From Limisalsivibrio acetivorans (GTDB lineage: Bacteria > Chrysiogenota > Deferribacteres > Deferribacterales > Geovibrionaceae), in contig NZ_ATWF01000001.1 in NCBI RefSeq assembly GCF_000421105.1, positions 1,995,407 through 2,059,406 of the forward strand: 64,000 nt of DNA. The letters run 5' to 3'. Shown here piece after piece: positions 57,289 to 64,000 of the stretch (the first letter of the stretch is position 1; each line of letters begins with the position of its first letter). The notes below the pieces were generated by a model. It did no database searches. It worked only from the letters and a program-made list of their open reading frames with translations, and was not told the origin of the DNA. A program made the position numbers and the translations under genes.

Positions 57289-58665
57289 TTACTCTTCTTC
57301 TTTTTGCTGTGCAGCTTCGGCTTCCGCCTGACGAGCCTCAGCTTCGGCTTTCATTTTAGCTTCATATTCTTCGCTTGTCATGAAAACCTCTTCGATAGTG
57401 TTATTTTCCTCAAGGTATTCTGTTACCTTGTCGGTGTTGAGCGTGTTGCGCAGTGCTTGAATCTGGTTTGCCTTCTCAAGCTCTGCCCTGTAGTCCTCAA
57501 CACTCATTCCAGCCTTGTCAGCATAATCTGCAACAGCCTTTTCAAGCTCTTCCTCAGATATCTGAAGACTGTTCTTCTCTGTGATGTTGTTTATGATAAG
57601 AGCACCCTTAACCTGCTTCTCAGCTGTGGGGTAGTGGGACTCTGCAATTTTGGAAACATCGATACCCATCTGAGCGGGGTCCATGCCGTACTGCATAAAC
57701 TGCTGGAGGGACTGCTGAGCAAGCTTCTCGGCCTGGTCCTTAATGAGAGTTTCGGGGACGTCAAACTGGTTGTCCTCTATGATCTTCTCGATCATATCGT
57801 TGAGGAGTTTGTCGTTTGCCTGACGCTTGGCGTTTTCCTCAAGCTCTTCACGGATGGCATCCTTGAGCTGCTGGAGGGTTTCGAATCTCTCGTCCACATC
57901 CTTTGCGAAGTCGTCATCAAGCTCGGGGAGCTTCTTCCCTTTGATCTCCTTAACTGTTACGTCGAAGGTAACAGGCTGTCCGGCGAGGCTTTCTTCATGG
58001 TACTGCTCGGGGAATGTTACCTCGATAACCTTTTCTTCGCCTGCATTCATGCCCACAAGCTGCTCTTCGAAGCCTTCGATGAAGGTTTTTGTACCGATAT
58101 CGAGGCTGTAGTTTTCAGCGGCTCCGTTATCGAAGGGAACGCCGTCCTTCTTGCCAACGAAGTCGATAACGACCTTGTCGCCGTCTTCAACGGGTCTGTC
58201 GGTAACGGGCTCGTAGGAAACCTGCTGCTGCTTGAGATTATCAAGCACCTTGTCGACATCCCCTTCGTTTACAGTTACCTGCTCTTTTGTGAAGTCGTAG
58301 CCGGAGTATTTCTCAACATCGAAAGCGGGGAATACATCAACATAAGCCTTGAAACTGATGGGCTCGTTCTCTTCGAACTGAACATCCTGTACGTCGGGAG
58401 AGCTGAGAGGCTGGATGCCTTCACTCTGGATAGCTTCAAAGACGCTGGAGTTGATTACCTGCTCAAGAGCTTTAACTCTAATGGAGTGACCGTGCTTTTT
58501 GAGAACTTCCTCACGGGGTGCTTTGCCCTTGCGGAAGCCGGGTAGTTCTACATCAGCGGCAGTTTTCTTGTACTCTGCCTCAAATACTTCATCGAATTTT
58601 TCCACGGGGATTTCCACTGAAAGCTCTTTCCTGGATTTCTCGGCGTCTCTCACCTCTACATTCAT
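57289..58665 (-). CDS. tig: Trigger factor
   Basis: 458 residues. The ribosome-docking signature GFRKGKAP (near residue 45), FKBP-type isomerase domain (about 155-240, [17 protein letters not shown]), then the long helical chaperone domain. The C-terminal 30 residues are Ala/Glu/Gln-rich ([16 protein letters not shown]), extending a little beyond E. coli TF. CAAGGAGA precedes the ATG. First protein gene after four tRNAs. Confidence 0.96.
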   Translation of the reverse strand: MNVEVRDAEKSRKELSVEIPVEKFDEVFEAEYKKTAADVELPGFRKGKAPREEVLKKHGHSIRVKALEQVINSSVFEAIQSEGIQPLSSPDVQDVQFEENEPISFKAYVDVFPAFDVEKYSGYDFTKEQVTVNEGDVDKVLDNLKQQQVSYEPVTDRPVEDGDKVVIDFVGKKDGVPFDNGAAENYSLDIGTKTFIEGFEEQLVGMNAGEEKVIEVTFPEQYHEESLAGQPVTFDVTVKEIKGKKLPELDDDFAKDVDERFETLQQLKDAIREELEENAKRQANDKLLNDMIEKIIEDNQFDVPETLIKDQAEKLAQQSLQQFMQYGMDPAQMGIDVSKIAESHYPTAEKQVKGALIINNITEKNSLQISEEELEKAVADYADKAGMSVEDYRAELEKANQIQALRNTLNTDKVTEYLEENNTIEEVFMTSEEYEAKMKAEAEARQAEAEAAQQKEEE

Positions 58666-58694
58666 TATAAACTCTCCTTGATAAAATAGATAAA

Positions 58695-58767
58695 AGCGGG
58701 TGACCGGACTCGAACCGGCGACCTCAACCTTGGCAAGGTCGCGCTCTACCAGCTGAGCTACACCCGC
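58695..58767 (-). tRNA. tRNA-Gly (GCC)
   Basis: 73 bases; acceptor GCGGGTG/CACCCGC, D-arm TAGCTCAG..GGTAGAGC, anticodon arm with GCC, T-arm GGTTCGAGTCC. No CCA encoded. Thirty bases upstream of tig. Confidence 0.95.
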
Positions 58768-58806
58768 TTAATAGATTTATTAACTGGACTTTCTAATACC
58801 TGAGAG

Positions 58807-58887
58807 TGCGAGTGGAGGGACTTGAACCCCCACGCCATGGGCACTTGATCCTAAGTCAAGCGCGTCTACCAATTCCGCCACACTCGC
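58807..58887 (-). tRNA. tRNA-Leu (UAG)
   Basis: 81 bases; acceptor GCGAGTG/CACTCGC, class II variable arm, anticodon loop CTTAGGA (UAG), T-loop GTTCAAGTC. No encoded CCA. Confidence 0.93.
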
Positions 58888-58902
58888 AGGCAAATTATAA
58901 AA

Positions 58903-58977
58903 GGGTGAGTGACGGGGCTCGAACCCGCGACAACTGGAACCACAATCCAGTACTCTACCAACTGAGCTACACCCACC
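58903..58977 (-). tRNA. tRNA-His (GUG)
   Basis: About 75 bases; acceptor GTGGGTG/CACTCAC with an extra 5' G opposite the discriminator C, as expected for tRNA-His, anticodon loop TTGTGGT, T-loop GTTCGAGCC. Confidence 0.94.
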
Positions 58978-58997
58978 ACAAATAACTTCTCATCTAA

Positions 58998-59071
<74 letters not shown>

Positions 59072-59285
59072 ATGAATAGTTCAATACTTTTTCCCAGAAC
59101 GAGCCAACAAACTGAGCATGATTCATTTTCTGCCATTTTAAATGACCTCGTACCACACTCTGCCCAGCTACTGGGAGCCAAACTATTTACCAAAACCAAC
59201 GTTATAAGTCAATATTTTTCTGATATTTTTCTTGCTTTAGCATATAAAAAGTCATACCTTCTGGTGAAACGTGAGGAGAAATACA

Positions 59286-60077
59286 TTGGAAATAAACGAT
59301 ACGCCTGTATATATCGGTACAAGTGGATATAAGCATGACGACTGGCATGGAGCGGTATACCCCGGCTCTATGCAGAATGAAGAGTATCTTAATTACTACT
59401 CCGGCGAGTTCGGACTTAACTTTGTGGAGCTGACGTTCCCCTTTTATGCAGTACCGGAGAGGGAGACCGTGGAACACATTGCCCAGAATGCCGCAGGGAG
59501 GGTGTCCTTTGCCGTTAGGCTTTACAAGGATTTCCTCAAGGGGCATTTCGGCGAACAGGAGAAATTTATGGAGGGCTTCGCCCCCCTTCTTGAGGCCGGA
59601 CTTATCAAAGGGTGGCTTGCGGACTACCACTATAACTTCGAGGCATCCAGACAGAACTTCGATAAGATCAAGATGCTTAGGGACCACTTCGGAGATCTCC
59701 CCCTATTCTGCGAGTTCCCCCACAGAACATGGCATAAGGAGAAGTACACCGAGGAGTTCCGTGACGAAAGGATCGGTGTTGTCGTAACCGATATGCCCAA
59801 TAACCCCAAGTTCCCCCCTATGAAGGTCGTTGGTACCAACGGATATTCATACTTCCGTCTCCACGGAAGAAACCCTGACTGGAAAGAACCACGAAGCATC
59901 GATCTGAATTACAGCTATAAAAAACATGAACTTGAGAATATCCTTATGAGTGTTGAGAACATAGCCTCTGTCACCAGAGAGGTTTTTGTCTCCTTCTGTA
60001 ATATCAAAAAAGGGAGGGGAGCCTTCAACGCCAAGTACATGAAGGAAATGATCGATGGGACTAGAAGCAGAGTATAG
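59286..60077 (+). CDS. DUF72 (YecE-like) protein
   Basis: 263 residues from TTG 59286, seven bases after GAGGAG (59273-59278); a GTG at 59271 overlaps that site. TIM-barrel family signature VYIGTSGYKHDDW, FVELTFPFY, CEFPHRTW and YFRLHGRNPDW. Biochemical role is unknown. Overlaps the aminotransferase gene by 23 bases, so the two are likely coupled. Confidence 0.85.
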   Translation: MEINDTPVYIGTSGYKHDDWHGAVYPGSMQNEEYLNYYSGEFGLNFVELTFPFYAVPERETVEHIAQNAAGRVSFAVRLYKDFLKGHFGEQEKFMEGFAPLLEAGLIKGWLADYHYNFEASRQNFDKIKMLRDHFGDLPLFCEFPHRTWHKEKYTEEFRDERIGVVVTDMPNNPKFPPMKVVGTNGYSYFRLHGRNPDWKEPRSIDLNYSYKKHELENILMSVENIASVTREVFVSFCNIKKGRGAFNAKYMKEMIDGTRSRV

Positions 60078-61350
60078 AAAGAAATTTCCAAAATCAGCCA
60101 AAGAGTTTGAAAGAAGCAAAGAGCTTTTCCCCGGAGGGATCTGCCACGATATCCGAAGCTATCCCCCGTACCCCTTTGTTACAGACAGGGCGGATGGAGC
60201 ATACATCTATGATATAGACGGCAACAGGATAACTGATATGTGGATGGGGCACTTCGCCAATATCCTTGGCCATGCCTCACCCCACCTGAAGGATGCTCTC
60301 ACCGAAGCTGAATCAGCAGGTGTACACCACGGCCTGCTGAACCGCTACCAGATCGAATTCGCCGAACTACTCAAGAGTGCGGTCCCAGAGCTTGAGATGA
60401 TGCGCTTCACCGCCTCGGGCACAGAGGCCACCATGTATGCCTGCCGAGTGGCTAAGGCTTATACAGGCAGGGAGCTCATCCTGAAGATCGAAGGGGGATG
60501 GCACGGCGGAAACAGTGAACTCTCCTACGATGTTAAGCCCCCTTTCAAAAGAGGTGGCGGCGAGCTGAGCCTTTCACTCCCCTATAATAATATGGAGATA
60601 ACATCCGGGCTTCTTGAGTCGGTTAAGGACAAAGCTGCCGCTGTCATTATGGAGCCGATGCTGGGAGCCGGCGGAGGCATTGTTGCCGATCGTGAGTATG
60701 TAAATATGATAAGGGAATGGTGTAACCGCACCGGAACGCTCCTTATCTTCGACGAAGTAATCACCGGATTCCGGTTCCGCTACGGCAGTTTCTGGCCGGT
60801 GCTCGGCGTTCGACCCGATCTATTTACCATGGGCAAGATCATCGCCGGAGGGCTTAACATTGGCCTCTACGGGGGCAGAAAGGAGATTATGCAGTCGATA
60901 ACCGAAAAGGGTCTAATCGTCGGGGGTGGAACCTATTCCGCATCCCCGCTCAGCATGATCGGTGGAGTTGCCACGCTCAAAGAACTGAGAGACAAGGACT
61001 ACGATATGCTCAATGCCTCGGGTGATATCGTGCGGGAGATTATGCAGGAGGAGCTGGACAACAGCCCCGCCAAGGGATGCGTAACAGGCTTCGGATCTTT
61101 TTTCTGCCTGCACTTTACCGACATGAACAGGGATGAACATATCTGCCGCCCCTCAAGACTCCTCCCCTCAGCCGACAAAGATATGGAGAACTCCTTTAAA
61201 ACTGCCATGCTTCTGAACAATATTTACACTGTTCACTCAGGGGGCGCACTCTCCTTTGCACACCTCAAAACAGACATACATGGTACACTGAGGAAAGGAT
61301 ACAGAGCATCTCTGGAGGCAGCTCTTGAAGAAAAAAAAGGGGCTCTTTGA
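60055..61350 (+). CDS. Class III aminotransferase, GSA-aminomutase-like
   Basis: 431 residues, PLP-dependent. GSA-aminotransferase-like start (FPGGICHDIRSYPPYPF), TASGTEATMYACRVAKAYTGR, LLIFDEVITGFRF, and the PLP Lys in TMGKIIAGG. It is related to HemL, but the active-site and N-terminal details differ, so it may act on another amino-ketone or amino-acid. Embedded between DUF72 and FlhB-like genes with overlaps at both ends. Confidence 0.85.
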   Translation: MGLEAEYRKKFPKSAKEFERSKELFPGGICHDIRSYPPYPFVTDRADGAYIYDIDGNRITDMWMGHFANILGHASPHLKDALTEAESAGVHHGLLNRYQIEFAELLKSAVPELEMMRFTASGTEATMYACRVAKAYTGRELILKIEGGWHGGNSELSYDVKPPFKRGGGELSLSLPYNNMEITSGLLESVKDKAAAVIMEPMLGAGGGIVADREYVNMIREWCNRTGTLLIFDEVITGFRFRYGSFWPVLGVRPDLFTMGKIIAGGLNIGLYGGRKEIMQSITEKGLIVGGGTYSASPLSMIGGVATLKELRDKDYDMLNASGDIVREIMQEELDNSPAKGCVTGFGSFFCLHFTDMNRDEHICRPSRLLPSADKDMENSFKTAMLLNNIYTVHSGGALSFAHLKTDIHGTLRKGYRASLEAALEEKKGAL

Positions 61351-61603
61351 CCGTAAAAAAGCCGCCGCATTAGGCTATGACCAGGATAGCGACAGGGCAC
61401 CGAGGCTCCTCGCCAAGGGCTCCGGTATTATTGCCGATAAGATAATAGAACGGGCAAAAGAACATAATATCGACATAAAAGAGGATCGGGACCTTGTTGA
61501 GGTTTTGTCAACCCTTGACATCTATGAAGAGATCCCCGAAAACCTCTACCGTGTCGTGGCGGAGCTTCTGGCTGAAATTTACCGCATCAACAACAAGGTC
61601 TAA
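61325..61603 (+). CDS. FlhB C-terminal-like (FhlB/YlqH) protein
   Basis: 92 residues from TTG 61325, six bases after GGAGG (61314-61318). It matches the cytoplasmic C-terminal part of FlhB: KAAALGYDQDSDRAPRLLAKG then GIIADKIIERAKEHNI and EDRDLVEVLSTLDI. The autocleavage NPTH motif and membrane part are absent. Such stand-alone FhlB proteins may substitute for or modulate the FlhB export switch. Overlaps the aminotransferase gene by 26 bases. Confidence 0.85.
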   Translation: MKKKKGLFDRKKAAALGYDQDSDRAPRLLAKGSGIIADKIIERAKEHNIDIKEDRDLVEVLSTLDIYEEIPENLYRVVAELLAEIYRINNKV

Positions 61604-62038
61604 TCATTCTCCGTTTTAGAACGTTCTTATATATTTTACATACCGACACTGCGAAACCCCGCCGTTTGCCATTTATGGAATAATTTTACTTTTTATAAAA
61701 TAACGCTGGTTGGAAACATGGGCTTCCTTCGATAATCGCCTGTTTAGCTTTCATAAAATATGAATATTTTTCATATCAGATAAAATTTGTTCACTTACAT
61801 TAGTAAAAGTTAATAGTGAACATTTATACTCTTAACTGAAAGTAACATAGAGTACATCAATATATAGGAAACTCTGAGTATATATATCCGCATTCGCTCA
61901 AAACTCATTTTAACACGTTATTTTGTTCTTGCACTGTCTTTTTTTATACTTTATACAACCATATCCGAAACATATTTATTTTTACTTCATATTAAATTTA
62001 AAGGCTGGATAGGGCTAGAAATATAATGGAGGTTCATC
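61604..62038 (+). promoter_or_regulatory. A/T-rich control region with two inverted repeats
   Basis: 435 bases without a gene before the acetate permease. ATATGAA-TATTT-TTCATAT (61758-61776) and GTTCACT...AGTGAAC (61789-61795 with 61815-61821) could be operators. AATGGAGGTTCATC gives the ribosome site of the permease. No sigma-54 -24/-12 element was recognised. Confidence 0.45.
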
Positions 62039-62695
62039 ATGGCAAAACAATCTAACGTAACAGAAGCGGCAGCGGAAGCTCCGCAGGTTTCAATGACGGT
62101 TTCCGAGGCGGCATCCGTTGCGGAGACGATAATCAAAGACACAACTGCAAACCCCGCTCCTCTGGGTCTTATGGGTTTCGGTCTCACAACTATTCTGCTT
62201 AACCTGCACAATATCGGTCTTTTTGGTATAGGCAGTATGATACTTTCCATGGGTATCTTTTACGGCGGTGTGGCACAGATTATCGCTGGTCTTATGGAGT
62301 GGAAGAAGAAGAACACCTTCGGCACCGTTGCTTTCACATCATACGGCCTTTTCTGGATAAGCCTTGTGGCTATGATTGTGCTTCCCAAGTTCGGCTTTGC
62401 AGATGCACCGGAGACGAATGCTGTGGCGGCGTATCTCTTCTTCTGGGGATTCTTCACTCTCATCCTCTTCATAGGAACCTTTAAGACAAACATGGCAACT
62501 GTTGTTGTCTTCTTTCTTCTTACAATCCTCTTCTTCCTTCTCGCAATCGGCGATATGTTTGAAAGCCCCACCATAAAGGTTATTGCTGGTTATGAGGGAG
62601 TTATCTGCGGTGCGTCCGCTATCTATGCAGGTGCTGCTCAGATACTGAATGAAATATACGGGAGAGAATTGCTCCCTTTGGGAACTTTCAAGTAG
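62039..62695 (+). CDS. satP: Acetate/succinate permease, GPR1/FUN34/YaaH family
   Basis: 218 residues with six membrane segments. The NPAPLGL motif sits before helix 1 (near residue 39) as in SatP. It takes up acetate or succinate with protons. About 35 residues longer at the N-terminus than E. coli SatP (Ala/Glu/Val-rich). GGAGGT before the ATG. Fits a bacterium that oxidises acetate. Confidence 0.92.
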   Translation: MAKQSNVTEAAAEAPQVSMTVSEAASVAETIIKDTTANPAPLGLMGFGLTTILLNLHNIGLFGIGSMILSMGIFYGGVAQIIAGLMEWKKKNTFGTVAFTSYGLFWISLVAMIVLPKFGFADAPETNAVAAYLFFWGFFTLILFIGTFKTNMATVVVFFLLTILFFLLAIGDMFESPTIKVIAGYEGVICGASAIYAGAAQILNEIYGRELLPLGTFK

Positions 62696-62703
62696 CAGAC
62701 GAG

Positions 62704-62964
62704 ATGATAGATTTCGCGAAGGTGGAAACAGGCCCACTTTCCTTCGCAGGCTGGACAGTGTGCATCTCCCAAGGCAGGGGGGATGTCACTGATTCCGGCG
62801 GTGAAAGGGTTGCCGAGTTTACTATTACCGATGACGGCAACATAAGACTCACCAGCGGCGAAGCAAAGTATAAGGATATGGCCGTTGTTGCCTTCCGCTC
62901 GTTCCTGCGCAGAAAAGGGATCTACCCCGGTGAAAACACACTGCTTGAGCAGAAAACAGGCTGA
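62704..62964 (+). CDS. Small cytoplasmic protein of unknown function
   Basis: 86 residues, eight bases after satP. Beta-rich first half (GPLSFAGWTVCIS, RVAEFTITDDGNIRLTSGEAKYKDMAV) and a short helix (VAFRSFLRRKGIYPG). No family recognised. Tight spacing and the terminator after it suggest a genuine satP-linked gene. Confidence 0.6.
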   Translation: MIDFAKVETGPLSFAGWTVCISQGRGDVTDSGGERVAEFTITDDGNIRLTSGEAKYKDMAVVAFRSFLRRKGIYPGENTLLEQKTG

Positions 62965-63016
62965 GTAAGGTTTTTCACTGCGCAACTGCTACTTGATGCT
63001 ATCAGGCGAATTACTC

Positions 63017-63044
63017 AAAGGCTCCCTTTACAGGAGCCTTTTTA
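63017..63044 (+). terminator. Intrinsic terminator after the satP operon
   Basis: AAAGGCTCC (63017-63025) / GGAGCCTTT (63033-63041) stem and a run of T. Mosaic repeat copy C begins about 15 bases later. Confidence 0.85.
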
Positions 63045-63060
63045 TTCATCACATTTAATG

Positions 63061-63547
63061 TATGGAATTTTCCATCCATATAATCAGGGAAATTCATCAT
63101 CCTGAGAATTTCCCTGCCGCTCCGCTTGGCAAAGCCTTCATGTATGAAAGCGAACTACACATCAATCATTATAATAATTATCAAAATGGGTTTTTAAGGG
63201 GATCTTAAGGGGAAAGTTTTCCCTAAAAATTTCCCCTTAGTATTAATATTATATATGGAATTTACCATCCATGGAAATTCCATCGTTGTTCGGGCAGGGT
63301 AACCCTGCCCTCTCGTACTTCCGGCTGCGTGAATTGAGCAGAGCCCAATTCAGCTTCGCCTCCAGAGCCAACATCCATGTTGGCTTTATCCGCTTCAAGC
63401 TCAAACGTATGATTAGCATAAGCTTTCATGGATGAAAGTGTACTACACATCAATCATTATAATAATTATCAAAATGGGTTTTTAAGGGGATTCTAAGGGG
63501 AAAGTTTTCCCAAAAAATTTCCCCTTAGTATTAATATTATAAATGGA
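63061..63547 (+). repeat. Mosaic hairpin repeat, copy C with internal duplication
   Basis: Modules: half-palindrome (63063-63084), GGGAAATTC/GAATTTCCC (63087-63114), AAGGGGAAA/TTTCCCCTT (63207-63238), GGAATTT/AAATTCC (63257-63281), GGGCAGGG/CCCTGCCC (63292-63310), TGAATTG/CAATTCA (63330-63352), AGCCAACA-TCCA-TGTTGGCT (63366-63385), CTTTCA-TGGA-TGAAAG (63423-63438) and a second GGGGAAA module (63493-63528). A near-identical segment of about 105 bp occurs at 63154-63259 and 63442-63547. Confidence 0.85.
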
Positions 63548-63665
63548 CTTTTCCATGAATGTGAAATAATTCAGATAGGTAGAAATGGGTTTTCAAGTGG
63601 TGCTTGCTTCTGAAAAAGCACTCTTAATGTCTGTTCAAGAAAATTATAAAAAACTTACTTTGCTG

Positions 63666-63854
63666 TTATTTCTTTACTAATGGCGTTTCTTCGATTCTTT
63701 CGATGGTATTTTCCAGTTTGCAGGAGCCGGAGGAGGGGCATGAGGCGCAGGAGGTGCACTCATTCTCAGATTTTTTGAAGTATCTAGAGTAGAGGTACCA
63801 TGAGGCAGCACCAACGATAAGTAGTGTTAGGGCGAGGTCTATGTATTCAATCAT
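63666..63854 (-). CDS. FeoB-associated-type Cys-rich membrane protein
   Basis: 62 residues from ATG 63854, one base after the upstream stop (TGATATG), which favours this start over ATG 63875. One membrane segment (IDLALTLLIVGAASWYLY), then a Cys-rich soluble tail (CTSCASCPSSGSC). This is the layout of the small proteins found with FeoB iron transporters, where they may aid iron handover. FeoB itself is not in the window. Confidence 0.8.
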   Translation of the reverse strand: MIEYIDLALTLLIVGAASWYLYSRYFKKSENECTSCASCPSSGSCKLENTIERIEETPLVKK

Positions 63855-63855
63855 A

Positions 63856-64000
63856 TCAGTTTTTATCCTCTTCATTGGAGACTTTCAGGGCACAGCGGTT
63901 TTCATGGTTGCATCTTCTACCGAGTCCCATTCTTCTTTTCTTTCTTTTACCGCATGGTGCAATGCGCATCTTCTCAGAAAGGTCGCTACAAATGCAGAGC
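63856..64000 (-). CDS. 3' end of a Cys/Arg-rich protein, continues past window
   Basis: Open frame from the right edge (codon starting at 63999) to TGA 63858-63856. The visible end has about 47 residues with Cys in CICS, APCGKRKKRR, RRCNHENRC. It is coupled to the FeoB-associated gene. Probably part of a Feo-like operon to the right; family not recognised. Confidence 0.5.
   Translation of the reverse strand, partial: LCICSDLSEKMRIAPCGKRKKRRMGLGRRCNHENRCALKVSNEEDKN

Noticed and set aside
57304-58545. 413-codon plus-strand frame antisense to tig
   Set aside because: It lies wholly inside trigger factor, whose domains are unmistakable; the antisense product is a Leu/Val/Cys-rich shadow without a ribosome site.
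63262-63453. 63-codon minus-strand frame in repeat copy C
   Set aside because: Same reason: it spans three palindromic modules and is not conserved between copies.
63154-63547. CRISPR array
   Set aside because: Only two long direct repeats, with palindromic modules and no regular spacers; no cas genes in the window.

Overview
The window is a chromosomal segment of a Gram-negative, respiring anaerobe. Its gene content (periplasmic nitrate reductase of the NapM-A-D-G-H type, a tetraheme cytochrome, a heme-binding sensor kinase, an acetate/succinate permease, LapA/LapB and a FeoB-associated Cys-rich protein) suggests a member of Deferribacterota related to Denitrovibrio, Geovibrio or Seleniivibrio. 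This placement is inferred from content and gene order; no database was searched.

Layout: (1) 1-10.8 kb: 3' part of secA, an exported protein of unknown function, the nap operon, and a glycine-betaine-type ABC transporter. (2) 10.8-22.8 kb: a 1.2 kb intergenic repeat zone, an AI-2E-family permease, a polytopic membrane protein, leuCD, a large five-PAS diguanylate cyclase, a permease/thioredoxin pair and a DUF155/RMD1 protein. (3) 22.8-37.7 kb: an accessory island. It holds a DUF3800 gene preceded by a compact structured RNA, then one continuous plus-strand operon for a long non-contractile phage-type tail: terminator protein, tube, G/GT chaperones with a -1 frameshift overlap, tape measure, gpM-, gpL-, gpK- and gpJ-like tip proteins, and fibre-like genes. 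No capsid, portal, terminase, integrase or lysis gene is visible. (4) 38-52.3 kb: housekeeping clusters on both strands (argB-pcm, LOG-like/sigma factor/M24 peptidase, nikR, heme-type histidine kinase, cobB-HIT-lapA-lapB-mutS, YycJ-like hydrolase, DUF456, ankyrin protein). (5) 52.3-64 kb: a proteostasis cluster (four tRNAs, tig, clpP, clpX, lon, rpsU), a DUF72/aminotransferase/FlhB-like operon, an acetate permease, and a Cys-rich pair at the right edge.

Three intergenic zones (10.8-11.8, 52.4-52.65 and 63.06-63.55 kb) carry one family of mosaic, hairpin-rich repeats. Their stems differ between copies by compensating changes while loops and module order are kept. These repeats, the capsid-less tail operon and the structured leader of the DUF3800 gene are the most promising unexplained items.
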